Below the pieces are notes generated by a model, which was given only the letters and a program-made list of their open reading frames with translations, was not told where the DNA came from and did not search any database. Positions 1 through 9,712 of a DNA stretch of 38,672 bases are shown here, piece after piece (position 1 is the stretch's first letter; the number at the start of each line of letters is the position of its first letter). The DNA lies in assembly GCF_000235425.2 (NCBI RefSeq), contig NZ_KI912266.1, positions 4,414,167 to 4,452,838 on the forward strand. The letters run 5' to 3'. A program made the translations under genes and the position numbers. Source of the stretch: Pseudofrankia saprophytica. Its GTDB lineage: Bacteria; Actinomycetota; Actinomycetes; Frankiales; Frankiaceae.

Positions 1-956
1 GACGGGAGCTGGCCGCCAGCCGGGTCCCCAGCCAGGGTGGCGCGCCGGTGCCGGCCGGGGACGGGCTCCGCGGGGAGGCCTGGAGCGCGGGCACGCCCTG
101 GCTGGGCTGGTGGCGCGGGCCGGCACCCGCCGACGGGATGGGCCTGGGTGGGCACTGGCCCGGTGCGCGCCGGCCCGCCGTGGGCATGGCGGTCGCCGAG
201 CTGTGTTCCGGGGTGGCGATCGCCGCGCTGTGGGCGGCGAACCCGCTGCTCATGCTCGCCGCGGTCCCACCCGCGCTGTTGCTCGCCAGCAGCCTCCCGC
301 CCGACGAGCTGCTGGCCGCCGCCCGCACCGACCCGAAGACCGGGCTCGCCAACGCGGTGTGGTGGCGCGAGGTCGCCGAGGCCGAGCTTGCCAGGAGCCT
401 GCGTGCCGGCCGGCCGCTGTCGGTGCTGCTCGTCGACATCGACCACTTCAAACGGGTCAACGACCGCCACGGTCACCTGTTCGGTGACACGGTGCTGGTC
501 GCCGTGGCCGACGCGCTGCGGGCGGCGACCCGGCCGTGGGACCTGGTCGGCCGGTTCGGCGGCGAGGAGTTCGTCGTGCTGCTCACGGACGTCGACCTGC
601 CCACCGCCGCCGACGTCGCCGAGCGGATCCGCCGCCAGGTCGCCGCCGTCCGCTGCCCGCTCGACGCCCCGTCCCCTCTCGGTCCCGGCGTGGGCGACGA
701 CGGTGACGGGGAGGCGGTGGGTGTCACCGTTTCGGTCGGCGCGGCGGCCTGCGAGCCGGGGGCCGGCCTTGCCTCCGCGCTTGGGCGCGCCGACGCCGCC
801 CTGTACCGCGCCAAGGCCGCCGGCCGCGACCGTGTCCACCTCGCCCTCGCCGACCCGGCGGGCGCCACGGTGCCCGCCGCGCAGGCCGCCGTGGACGGGC
901 CGCCGGTCCAGGACGGCGCCTGCTCCGTCCCCACCCAGGTCACCCAGGCCGACTAG
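1..956 (+). CDS. GGDEF diguanylate cyclase, 5' end outside window
   Basis: Predicted membrane-anchored diguanylate cyclase making cyclic di-GMP from two GTP. The frame is open to base 1, so the true start is probably outside the window; a GTG at 48 is the first internal candidate. A hydrophobic stretch (about 170-300) is one or two membrane segments and is followed by a complete GGDEF domain. That domain begins at DPKTGLAN, has the metal-binding VDIDHFK segment, and the active-site loop GGEEF at 558-572. An RxxD product-inhibition site (RPWD) lies five residues before the loop. A 22-residue insertion of low complexity separates the last two domain elements. No EAL domain follows. Its downstream neighbour folD is convergent, so it ends its own transcript. 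Domain call is certain; the N-terminal sensor is unseen. Confidence 0.93.
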   Translation, partial: RELAASRVPSQGGAPVPAGDGLRGEAWSAGTPWLGWWRGPAPADGMGLGGHWPGARRPAVGMAVAELCSGVAIAALWAANPLLMLAAVPPALLLASSLPPDELLAAARTDPKTGLANAVWWREVAEAELARSLRAGRPLSVLLVDIDHFKRVNDRHGHLFGDTVLVAVADALRAATRPWDLVGRFGGEEFVVLLTDVDLPTAADVAERIRRQVAAVRCPLDAPSPLGPGVGDDGDGEAVGVTVSVGAAACEPGAGLASALGRADAALYRAKAAGRDRVHLALADPAGATVPAAQAAVDGPPVQDGACSVPTQVTQAD

Positions 957-1044
957 GGGACAGCCTCCCGCCACGAGCTGGCCGCCGGGACCGCCCATAA
1001 CCACCGCGGGCGGCCGGGGCATCGCGTCACGATGAAACGGTGTT

Positions 1045-1059
1045 GTCCACGGTGTTGAC
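1045..1059. promoter_or_regulatory. Palindrome GTCCAC-GGT-GTTGAC (copy 1 of 3)
   Basis: A 15-bp imperfect palindrome in the 172-bp gap between two convergent genes (GGDEF and folD). It shares its right half with better copies at 2146 and 5448. Its place between gene ends argues against a simple promoter operator. No other structure was seen in this gap. Confidence 0.45.
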
Positions 1060-1128
1060 AGCCTCGCGTCGACGACGATGATCTTCGGGGTCGATGGGGG
1101 ATCGGAGACGGGGGAGTGCGCCGGACGG

Positions 1129-1965
1129 TCAGCGAGCGGCGTGCAGGGCCGCCTGGACGGTGTGGCGAAGAAGGATCATCGTCGTGACCGGTCCGACACC
1201 GCCCGGAACAGGGGTGAGGACGCCGGCGACGCCGGCGATCGCGTCCGCGTCGACGTCGCCGACCAGGCCGGTGTCGGTGACGTTCGTGCCGACGTCGATG
1301 ACCGCGGCGCCCGGGCGGACGAAACCCGCGCCGACCAGCTTCGGCCGGCCGACGGCGGCGACCACGATGTCCGCCTCGTGCGCGACCGTCGCCAGCTCCG
1401 TCGTCCGCGAGTGGCAGACGGTCACCGTGGCGTTCTCGGCGAGCAGCAACAGCGCGGCGGGCTTCCCGACGACCGCGCTGCGCCCGATCACGCAGGCCCG
1501 CGCGCCGGCCATCACCACCTCGCCTCGGCGCAGCACCTCGACCACCGCCGCGGCCGTCGCCGGGGCAAACGCCGCCAGCCCGAGCGCGAGGCGGCCGAGG
1601 CTGACCGGGTTCATCCCGTCGACGTCCTTGCCCGGTGGGATGCGGTCGCCCACCTCGCCCGCGGTCAGCCCGGCCGGCAGCGGCGTCTGCGCGACGATGC
1701 CGTGCACGGACGGGTCGGCGGCGAGCCGGTCCAGCGTCGCGACCAGCTCCGCCGGATCGTCGGTCAGCTGGTGGCGCTGGAAGGCGACGCCCACTCGGCC
1801 GGCGGTGCGCTCGAGAACGCGGACGTAGGACAGGGCCGCCGGGTCGTCGCCCGGCACCACCACCGCCAGCGTCGGTGTCACTCCTGTCCCGGCCAGGTGC
1901 GCCACCTCGTCGACGACGCCCCGGCCGATCTCGGCCGCCATCGCCCGTCCGTCCAGAAGCCTCAT
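1129..1965 (-). CDS. folD: Methylenetetrahydrofolate dehydrogenase / cyclohydrolase FolD
   Basis: Bifunctional cytosolic enzyme: NADP-dependent oxidation of 5,10-methylene-THF and hydrolysis to 10-formyl-THF, feeding purine, formyl-Met and C1 metabolism. The 278-residue length is normal. Seen motifs: the substrate segment around [14 protein letters not shown] (the usual YxxxK lysine position reads YVRVLER, so the catalytic lysine cannot be placed by eye), [19 protein letters not shown], the Rossmann motif [17 protein letters not shown], and the C-terminal [16 protein letters not shown] signature. ATG at 1965 matches the family N-terminus (MRLLDGRAM); the frame is open further upstream but that part is Arg/Pro-rich and unlike FolD. 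A palindrome lies about 180 bp upstream. It reads alone, leftward. Confidence 0.96.
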   Translation of the reverse strand: MRLLDGRAMAAEIGRGVVDEVAHLAGTGVTPTLAVVVPGDDPAALSYVRVLERTAGRVGVAFQRHQLTDDPAELVATLDRLAADPSVHGIVAQTPLPAGLTAGEVGDRIPPGKDVDGMNPVSLGRLALGLAAFAPATAAAVVEVLRRGEVVMAGARACVIGRSAVVGKPAALLLLAENATVTVCHSRTTELATVAHEADIVVAAVGRPKLVGAGFVRPGAAVIDVGTNVTDTGLVGDVDADAIAGVAGVLTPVPGGVGPVTTMILLRHTVQAALHAAR

Positions 1966-2138
1966 GCCGGCACGGTAACAACATGCCCACGCTCCCGGCC
2001 GAGATCTGATCCAGACCGGCGCGATCCGAGGGCATGGCCAGCCAGAGTCGGTCATGGTCGGCGAAACGGGCCGGCAGCACCGTCGTCGCCCCGAGCACCC
2101 GCTGAGCGCCGCCGCGCCGTCGCTGGGCCGGAGACTCA

Positions 2139-2161
2139 CAAGATAGTCAACGGTGTTGACG
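2139..2161. promoter_or_regulatory. Palindrome GTCAAC-GGT-GTTGAC with CAAGATA flank (copy 2)
   Basis: The palindrome core is 2146-2160 and has perfect 6-bp arms. It is preceded by CAAGATA and followed by G, exactly as in copy 3 at 5441-5463, so about 20 of 23 positions agree between the two. It lies upstream of folD (start 1965) and downstream of the yjbR-like gene. The form resembles operators of TetR-type repressors, but no such regulator is encoded in the window. Confidence 0.5.
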
Positions 2162-2171
2162 CTCCGGCCGC

Positions 2172-2204
2172 GACGTAGTTGATCTGGTCAGACGTAGTTG
2201 ATCT
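2172..2204. repeat. Two direct copies of a 14-bp repeat
   Basis: GACGTAGTTGATCT occurs at 2172-2185 and 2191-2204, a period of 19 bp. It sits in the gap between folD and the yjbR-like gene. Two copies are too few for an array; it could be a paired protein site or a slippage duplication. Confidence 0.6.
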
Positions 2205-2242
2205 ATCCAGGGGGAGGGGATTCGGCCTCCGGAGTGCGAAGC

Positions 2243-2635
2243 CTAGGCGCCGTCGAGCTGGCCGGTCAGGTCCGGGCGTGGCACCCGTTCGGCGAGCTGG
2301 GACGGTGCCTGGAGGCAGTAGGAGTCGGTGAGGAGCTCGCTCAGCTCTTCCCAGTCAGTGTGGTCATCCAGGAGCAGGCCGACCACGTTCTCGCCCCACG
2401 ACGCCTTGAAGTACGGCGCGCCGAGGCGCTCGAACGCCATCACCTCGCCGAGCTCGGCCCGGAAGACGATCCTGAGGAGCTGGTCCTCCCCGCCGAACAC
2501 GTGTGCCACCGTGGCCTGCCCGACGCGCCAGCGCACGCCGGTCCAGGCGTCCTCCTCGACGCAGTCGGGGAACCCGGTCAGCAGGGCGCCAAGGCGGCTG
2601 ACCATCTCGCGCGGTACGGGTGGGCGCTCCGGCAT
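2243..2635 (-). CDS. MmcQ/YjbR-family protein
   Basis: A 130-residue protein of the MmcQ/YjbR type, a small cytosolic fold of unclear biochemical role, found in some DNA-binding proteins. The family pattern is an early GFPDCVEEDAWTG segment, a beta-rich VRWRVGQATVAHVFGG, then FRAELGEVMAFERLG and a C-terminal helix (DWEELSELLTDSYCLQAP). ATG at 2635 gives the expected N-terminus. It lies 92 bp downstream of the ribonucleotide reductase gene on the same strand and may share its transcript. Function is not inferable from the sequence. Confidence 0.8.
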   Translation of the reverse strand: MPERPPVPREMVSRLGALLTGFPDCVEEDAWTGVRWRVGQATVAHVFGGEDQLLRIVFRAELGEVMAFERLGAPYFKASWGENVVGLLLDDHTDWEELSELLTDSYCLQAPSQLAERVPRPDLTGQLDGA

Positions 2636-2727
2636 GTCCGCAATGTGCCACAGGCCACCGACAGTTCGCCCGGCATGCGGCGGCGCCCGCGCGGTGACCG
2701 TCCACCGCGGGCTGGCGCCCCGGGCCG

Positions 2728-4920
<2,193 letters not shown>

Positions 4921-5440
4921 GCTGACTCCTCGAGAGCGTCCGGAGCGTCCGTTCGGGGCCGGGCGGCGACGGGAAGCCAGCCTCTGTCGGCGCCGGTGGG
5001 GCGGCCATCGGGAGGAGCCGCTCCCAGGCTCGCCGTACCTCCATCAGAGTAGGCGGGCGCGGCCGGGCGTCCGGGAGAATTCTCGAGTTCTCGGGCAGGC
5101 GTTTCCTCACGTTTCCTCGTGCGCCCCGCGGGTGACTGTCCGGGGGACCGGATTCGCCGCGTCCGGATGGTCGCCGCCCAGCCGCCGCGGGGAGGCCAAC
5201 CCGGCCGTCAGTGGGTTTCTTCACCGGTCGGCCGTCCGGAATTCGGTTACGCCGGTATTGACGGTCGGTAACTGCTGGGTGTTTCCCTCCCCCCGTACGT
5301 CGGCGACATCGGCCGGTGTCAGGCCGGCCGCATACGGCGGATCGAAACATCGAAACGACGCGACATCGAAACGAGGTGCGGTCGTCACCGGTGGCCGCGC
5401 CGGGATTCCGGACCCGGGCAAGCGTGGCGGCGTCCCCCGA

Positions 5441-5463
5441 CAAGATAATCAACACTGTTGACG
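5441..5463. promoter_or_regulatory. Palindrome ATCAAC-ACT-GTTGAC with CAAGATA flank (copy 3)
   Basis: The core is 5448-5462 and the left flank CAAGATA is identical to copy 2 at 2139. It lies about 520 bp upstream of the nrdJ-like start, far for an operator of that gene. The shared flanks suggest either a repressor operator with extended specificity or a small dispersed element. Confidence 0.5.
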
Positions 5464-5479
5464 AGCAGGCATCGGCGCA

Positions 5480-5498
5480 CTTGATCTTGGTGATCAAG
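5480..5498. repeat. Perfect 7-bp inverted repeat, 5-nt loop
   Basis: CTTGATC (5480-5486) and GATCAAG (5492-5498) form a perfect stem around TTGGT. It starts 17 bp after palindrome copy 3. No T-run follows, so it is not a typical terminator. Confidence 0.5.
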
Positions 5499-5526
5499 AA
5501 ATCCGCATCGACCGGGGGAGCGGCTT

Positions 5527-5558
5527 GATCATCTTCTGGTTCTGGATCATCTTCTGGT
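5527..5558. repeat. Two direct copies of GATCATCTTCTGGT
   Basis: Perfect 14-bp copies at 5527-5540 and 5545-5558, period 18 bp, about 105 bp left of the dif-like site. Function unknown. Confidence 0.6.
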
Positions 5559-5662
5559 GGTCGGGCTGCGTGACCGGTCTGTTTCGAGGACGGCCTGCGG
5601 GGCGGGCTGCTCGCGGGCGGTCTGTCTGGCGGGGTGGCGAGGGTCCGGCTCTACTCCCCTGT

Positions 5663-5690
5663 ACTTGACATAATGTTCCTTATCGGCGCT
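5663..5690 (-). other. dif: dif-like XerC/XerD chromosome dimer resolution site
   Basis: Read on the - strand, the 28-bp site has the right (XerD) arm ATTATGTCAAGT, which matches the actinobacterial dif consensus as I recall it at all 12 positions. The central AC also agrees. The left (XerC) arm CGCCGATAA matches CCGATAA, the core of that arm. Mismatches are confined to the outermost two left bases and the last base of the left arm. The site lies in non-coding DNA, 305 bp before the PhzF-like gene, where the strand G/C balance changes. Tyrosine recombinases XerC and XerD would resolve chromosome dimers here at cell division. An element integrated at dif would also leave such a site, but no integrase gene is near. 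Confidence 0.8.
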
Positions 5691-5994
5691 TGGGGGAGAG
5701 TGGCGAAACCGCTGGTGGCGTGGGGTTTTTTCCGCGGTTGGGAACGGGCGTCGGTCTGGCGGTCTGGCGGCGCGCCGACGGCTCGGGCTCTCACCCGTGG
5801 TCGCCGCTGGCGCGGGACTGTGGGGGCACCGGAATGCGGCTCGGGGTGGGTTCGGGGATGAGAAGTGGTGCTGGCTGGCTGTTGTCGGGGTGCGACTGGT
5901 GGCACCGTGTTCGGGCGTCGGCGTGGTGTTCGGTGACGTGCGCGGTGGCCGGATCTGGTCGTTGGAGCTCGTGAGCGGATGGGAGTTGGTACTG

Positions 5995-6846
5995 GTGGCG
6001 GGCGTCGCGGGCGTCGAGGTGTTGCGGTACGCGGCATTCACGTCGTCGCCGGAGGGTGGGAATCCGGCGGGGGTGGTGTTGGACGCGGTCGGGTTGTCCG
6101 ACGCGGAGATGCTGCGGATCGCGGCGGAGGTCGGCTATTCGGAGACGGCGTTCCTGGTCGGGCGGGGCGGCGGCCGGTTCGACGTGCGGTATTTCAGCCC
6201 GCAGGCGGAGGTGCCGTTCTGCGGGCACGCGACGATCGCGTCGGCGGTGGCCTACGCGGATCGGCACGGAACGGGTGGGTTGGTCTTCGACACGGCGGCG
6301 GGGCTGGTGCAGGTCGGTACGGCCGTGACGGACGCGGGGGTGGTCGCGACGTTGACGAGCGTGCCGCCGCGGGTGGCGCCGGTGTCGGCCGGGTCGTTGG
6401 CGGAGCTGCTGGCGGCGTTGGGCTGGGCGCCGGAGGATCTCGATCCGGCACTGCCACCGCGGGTCGGTTATGCGGGGGCGTTCCATCCGATCGTTGCGGC
6501 GGGTTCGCGGGGGCGGCTGGCGGCGTTGGACTACGACTTCGACCGGTTGGCGGAGCTGATGGCGGTGGAGGGCTGGACGACGGTGCAGCTTGTGTGGCGG
6601 GCGGACGAGGTGACGTTTCATGCCCGTGACCCGTTCCCGCCGGGTGGGGTTGTCGAGGACCCGGCGACGGGTGCCGCGGCGGCGGCGTTGGGTGGCTATC
6701 TGCGTGCGTTGGGGTTGGTGTCCCCGCCGGCGAGGGTGACGGTCCATCAGGGCCAGGACCTGGGCCGTCCGGGTGTCCTGGCCGTGGACATTCCGGTGGA
6801 CGGGGGTGTGTCGGTCTCAGGCCCTGCTGTGGCGTTGGGTGGGTAG
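5995..6846 (+). CDS. PhzF-family isomerase-like protein
   Basis: A 283-residue cytosolic protein of the PhzF/YddE fold, whose best-known member isomerises trans-2,3-dihydro-3-hydroxyanthranilate in phenazine synthesis; most members have unknown substrates. Visible family motifs: EVLRYAAF and GGNPAGVVLDA near the N-terminus, GYSETAFLVG carrying the catalytic glutamate, RYFSPQAEVPFCGHATIAS, and the C-terminal DPATGAAAAALGGYL. GTG at 5995 is chosen because GGGAG lies nine bases upstream and it yields the usual family length; the frame is open further upstream without similarity. No phenazine genes are nearby. Codons end in G far more often than in leftward neighbours, following the G-rich + strand here. 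Confidence 0.88.
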   Translation: MAGVAGVEVLRYAAFTSSPEGGNPAGVVLDAVGLSDAEMLRIAAEVGYSETAFLVGRGGGRFDVRYFSPQAEVPFCGHATIASAVAYADRHGTGGLVFDTAAGLVQVGTAVTDAGVVATLTSVPPRVAPVSAGSLAELLAALGWAPEDLDPALPPRVGYAGAFHPIVAAGSRGRLAALDYDFDRLAELMAVEGWTTVQLVWRADEVTFHARDPFPPGGVVEDPATGAAAAALGGYLRALGLVSPPARVTVHQGQDLGRPGVLAVDIPVDGGVSVSGPAVALGG

Positions 6847-7009
6847 TGCGGCCACCTGACTACGGCGGCACTGGCTCCCCCGTTGGCGTGGCCCTGGCGC
6901 CGGTGGGTCTTGGTCTCCCGTCGGGTGCGGCGACGGTCGGGGGGTGGGGTTCCCGGCCTGGATGCCGCACGGTCGCCCACTTCCGGCGGGGCGCGGGGTC
7001 GGCGGGGGC

Positions 7010-7297
7010 TCAGTCGATGCCGGCGATGATGGCGCGCAGGGCGGTGACGTGTTCGCCGAGGGCGGCCCGGCCCGTGTGTGTGGTGGAGATCCAGGTTGTG
7101 CGCCGGCCGAGGTGGATGCCCTTTCGGCTGCGGGCGTAGTCGGCGTGGACGAGTGCGGTGACGTGCTTGGACAGGACGGAGTCGCTGACGTCGAGTTCGT
7201 CGCGGAGGGTGGAGAACTCCATTTCGGATACGGCGGCGAGCAGGCTCATGAGTTTGAGGCGTGCGGGTGCCTGTAGGTGGGGGTCGAGGCCGAGCAT
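7010..7297 (-). CDS. Small winged-helix transcriptional regulator
   Basis: A 95-residue protein of the short MarR/ArsR-like winged-helix kind. A helix LKLMSLLAAV precedes the helix-turn-helix (FSTLRDELDVSDSVLSKHVTALV, roughly residues 28-50). A wing with basic residues (RSRKGIHLGRRTTWISTT) follows, ending in a helix that is probably the dimer interface. Its ATG shares one base with the stop of the upstream membrane-protein gene (TGATG), so the two are translationally coupled. Such pairs usually mean the regulator controls its own operon with the membrane protein. Ligand unknown. Confidence 0.85.
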   Translation of the reverse strand: MLGLDPHLQAPARLKLMSLLAAVSEMEFSTLRDELDVSDSVLSKHVTALVHADYARSRKGIHLGRRTTWISTTHTGRAALGEHVTALRAIIAGID

Positions 7298-7857
7298 CAG
7301 CTTCCCAGGATGAGGAGAAGCAGCCCGGTGACCGCGAGGATGATCGCGGCGACGGCCCAGCGCAGCGACTCGGCCCGGGTGTTGGTTTGCGGGTCTGTCC
7401 TGTAGAGGCGTAGCCAGTGTGTCCCGCTGGCGGCGTAGCCGGCGCCTCCGGCGGCGGCGCACACGGCGCTGAGCCACCAGTGGCCGGCGTAGCCGGCCCA
7501 GAGCGAGCCTGCCAGGGCGGCTGCGTAGATCAGTGACGTGGTGGTGGCGCTGCCGAGGACGACGCGGCTGACGAGGCCGTGTATCCAGACGCCGTTGGTG
7601 CGGCGGAACCGGGCGACCTGGGTTGTGGCGACGAGGGCGAAGAGCAGGAGCCCGGCTGCGAGGGCGGCTCGGGCCTGTGTGGAGTCGATGACGAGGCCGG
7701 TCGCGGTGGTGAGGATCTGGCCGGCGATGGCCACTGCGATGGATCCGAAGAACCAGCTGGGGAGTCGGAGGTTGGCGGTGAGCCTGGCCTGGGACCGCAG
7801 TGCCTCGTCCAGTGCCGCCGAGGCCTCGCCGGGGTCGGGCGCAGAAGTGCTTTCCAA
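7297..7857 (-). CDS. Five-segment membrane protein, unknown function
   Basis: A 186-residue protein with about five hydrophobic segments, starting near FFGSIAVAIAGQIL, AALAAGLLLFALVA, TTTSLIYAAALAGS, WWLSAVCAAAGG and AVAAIILAVTGLLLL. The N-terminal 25 residues are acidic and polar. The start is uncertain: TTG at 7857 is the first candidate, with no clear ribosome site, and the frame stays open upstream. It is coupled to the downstream winged-helix regulator. Not recognised as a named transporter family. Confidence 0.75.
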   Translation of the reverse strand: MESTSAPDPGEASAALDEALRSQARLTANLRLPSWFFGSIAVAIAGQILTTATGLVIDSTQARAALAAGLLLFALVATTQVARFRRTNGVWIHGLVSRVVLGSATTTSLIYAAALAGSLWAGYAGHWWLSAVCAAAGGAGYAASGTHWLRLYRTDPQTNTRAESLRWAVAAIILAVTGLLLLILGS

Positions 7858-7972
7858 GATTGCAAGTAGCTGGCGTGGGTCGGGACCTGGAGGTGGGACA
7901 CAGGTCCGGGTTCTGGAGTTTCGGCTTCGGTCAGCCTGGGCCAGCGGGCGGTCTGTGGCGGTCTGCGGACTG

Positions 7973-8815
7973 TCAGGGGCGGGATGCGGCGCGCAGTTCG
8001 GCGATGCGGTCGAGGAGGCGCTGTTCCTCGTCGTCGGTGAGGGGGACAGCGGGGTGGCGGAGTAGGTCGCGTAGCTCGGCGGTGTCGATGTCGCGGTGTT
8101 CGGTGGGCTGGCCGGGGCGGCGGACGGTGATGGTGCTGTGGGTGATGGCGGTGTGCTGGCCGTCGCCGTGTCGGGTGAGCATGAGGCCGTGGCGGAAGTG
8201 GCTGGTGGGGTGGGTGCTGGTGTAGTGGTGGCCGATCTGTAGGTCGGTGGGGTGGACGGGGAGCTCGTCGTGGGTGTGCATGAGTTCCCAGTCGCCGTCG
8301 CGCCAGCGGTGCAGTGCCCAGCCGTGGCCGTCGCCGATGGGTACCTGGCGGAGCTGGTAGGCGAGGCCGGCGTGGTCGTCGTCGGTGGCGCCGTCGGTGA
8401 GTGGGAGTGGGCGCAGCAGGCTCAGTCCGAAGCCCGGGTCGGCGAGCAGTGGTGTGTCGTTGAGGTCGTGGATGACGAGGACGCAGTGGGTGCGGGGCGC
8501 GGTGGGGTCGCCGACGCGGCCGAGGCGGCGCTCGACGTGGTAGCCGAGGCGGTCCAGGGCGGCGGCGAGCAGGGTGGCGTGTTCGAAGCAGTAGCCGCCG
8601 CGGCCTCGGCGGACGAACTTGTCCTGGACGGCGTCGAGGTCGATGCCGGGGTGCTGGTCGAGGAGCACGTCGATGTTGTCGAACGTGAAGGTACGGACGT
8701 GGGCCTCGTGGAGTTCGTCGAGGGCGGCGCGTGCCGGTGGCCTGGCTGGGACGCCTATGCGGGTGAGGTAGGCGTCGAGGTCGAGGCGTTCGGTGTGCCA
8801 GGGGTCGTCGGTCAC
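7973..8815 (-). CDS. Arylamine N-acetyltransferase
   Basis: A 280-residue acetyl-CoA-dependent enzyme that acetylates arylamines and hydrazines, or in some clusters forms amide bonds in aromatic polyketides. The catalytic triad is visible: cysteine in RGRGGYCFEHA, histidine in RTHCVLVI, and aspartate in LLADPGFG. The N-terminal helical region starts LDLDAYLTRIG and FTFDNIDVLL, as in the family. GTG at 8815 is preferred because AAGGGG lies five bases upstream; an ATG at 8845 lacks a ribosome site. No polyketide genes are near, so a detoxification role is the simpler guess. The neighbour at 8998 on the same strand is an FMN-binding protein. Confidence 0.92.
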   Translation of the reverse strand: MTDDPWHTERLDLDAYLTRIGVPARPPARAALDELHEAHVRTFTFDNIDVLLDQHPGIDLDAVQDKFVRRGRGGYCFEHATLLAAALDRLGYHVERRLGRVGDPTAPRTHCVLVIHDLNDTPLLADPGFGLSLLRPLPLTDGATDDDHAGLAYQLRQVPIGDGHGWALHRWRDGDWELMHTHDELPVHPTDLQIGHHYTSTHPTSHFRHGLMLTRHGDGQHTAITHSTITVRRPGQPTEHRDIDTAELRDLLRHPAVPLTDDEEQRLLDRIAELRAASRP

Positions 8816-8997
8816 TGTGTCCCCTTCGGCGAGATGGTCGTACATCCGGGTGTGTGGCGGTTCGATAGTCCCCCGGCGGGTCTGCCGCTCCCCCGTCGAT
8901 GTGCGGGATACCTCGGGCGGGGTTCCGGTGCGGAGCCGCTTGGGGATACGGAGCCGTTGGGTGGTCGCGGCGAGCTGGTGGTCTGCTGGTCCGGGGG

Positions 8998-9633
8998 TCA
9001 GTGGATGCCGGTGATGGCGATGGCGGAGCTGGGTGCGGGGATGCCGGGGCGCAGGTCGGGGGCGTCGAGGACGGTGAGGGGTGGCGCGCCGAAGCGGACC
9101 TGGCCGGCCCAGGCGGGTCCGGTGACGTCGTCGGCGGGGTCGTCGGGCCAGTCGTCGAGGATGCGCATCGACCACTGCCGGATCGGCATGGCGAGCAGCA
9201 GCGTGGCGGCGAGTTCTTTGGCGGTGGGGCGGCGTAGCTCGGCGACGCGGCCGGGGATGATCCGGTCGGTGAGCACGTCGAGGGCGGTTTCCTTGTCGGT
9301 GCCGGTGAGGGGTGTGAAGGCGCCGAACAGGACGGCGCCGCGGTAGAGGAGCGCCGACTCGAAGGCGGAGCGGGCGATGAGCACGCCGTTGATGGCGGCG
9401 ATGGAGACCGACACGGGGCAGCCGGCGGCGATCGCGCGCAGCCAGCGGGAGCCCGTCGAGCCGTGGATGACGATCTGGTCGTCCCAGTAGACGACCGCGG
9501 TGGGTAGGACGACGGGGTGGCCGTCGTCGATGAACCCGACGTGGCCGACGACGGTGGAGGCGAGCAGCCGGTCGAGGTCGGCGCGGTCGTGGGACATCAG
9601 CTCGGGCAGGCGGGTCGCCTCGGTCCGTGGCAT
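8998..9633 (-). CDS. Pyridoxamine 5'-phosphate oxidase-like FMN-binding protein
   Basis: A 211-residue split-barrel protein of the PNPOx-like group that includes nitroimidazole-resistance (Nim) proteins. It shows MSHDRADLDRLLAS, VGHVGFIDDGHPVVLPTAVVYWDDQIVIHGSTGSRW and SAFESALLYRGAVLFG, the usual core strands for flavin binding. ATG at 9633 is chosen because TACAGT stands exactly seven bases upstream, the layout of a leaderless actinobacterial transcript; a GTG at 9642 would overlap that element. It may cofactor-dependently reduce small aromatic compounds, but the substrate is unknown. It precedes the N-acetyltransferase gene by 182 bp on the same strand. Confidence 0.85.
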   Translation of the reverse strand: MPRTEATRLPELMSHDRADLDRLLASTVVGHVGFIDDGHPVVLPTAVVYWDDQIVIHGSTGSRWLRAIAAGCPVSVSIAAINGVLIARSAFESALLYRGAVLFGAFTPLTGTDKETALDVLTDRIIPGRVAELRRPTAKELAATLLLAMPIRQWSMRILDDWPDDPADDVTGPAWAGQVRFGAPPLTVLDAPDLRPGIPAPSSAIAITGIH

Positions 9634-9640
9634 GGCGGCC

Positions 9641-9646
9641 ACTGTA
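9641..9646 (-). promoter_or_regulatory. -10 element TACAGT for leaderless start at 9633
   Basis: On the - strand TACAGT fits TANNNT and lies seven bases before the ATG, so transcription would start at the start codon itself. This fits the absence of a ribosome binding site. Confidence 0.5.
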
Positions 9647-9712
9647 GGGACCGGTCCCCCGGCGGGATGGGCCGCCTTGTCCGGGAGACCGGTTCGCTGG
9701 GGTCGAGGGTGG

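Larger units (their letters stand above)
4921..5994. other. 1.07-kb intergenic region with repeats and dif
   Basis: No convincing gene: the open frames here lack family resemblance and are Arg/Pro-rich shadows. The half next to nrdJ (to about 5440) should hold its promoter, but no NrdR box or riboswitch was recognised. The rest holds the third palindrome (5441-5463), a hairpin (5480-5498), a direct repeat (5527-5558) and the dif-like site (5663-5690). The + strand becomes markedly G-rich from about 5550 on. Confidence 0.7.

Noticed and set aside
2172-2204. CRISPR array
   Set aside because: Only two 14-bp copies with a 5-bp gap, and no cas genes anywhere in the window; the same holds for 5527-5558.
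5040-5240. Cobalamin riboswitch before the nrdJ-like gene
   Set aside because: The - strand has a B12-box-like GAGGAAACGCCTGCC near 5094-5108, but it carries extra bases and the conserved core (GGTG, AATCC, CCCGCCACTG in order) cannot be assembled upstream.
5663-5700. Housekeeping promoter starting with TTGACA (5665-5670)
   Set aside because: No -10 element lies at the right distance, and the hexamer is part of the dif arm, which explains it better.
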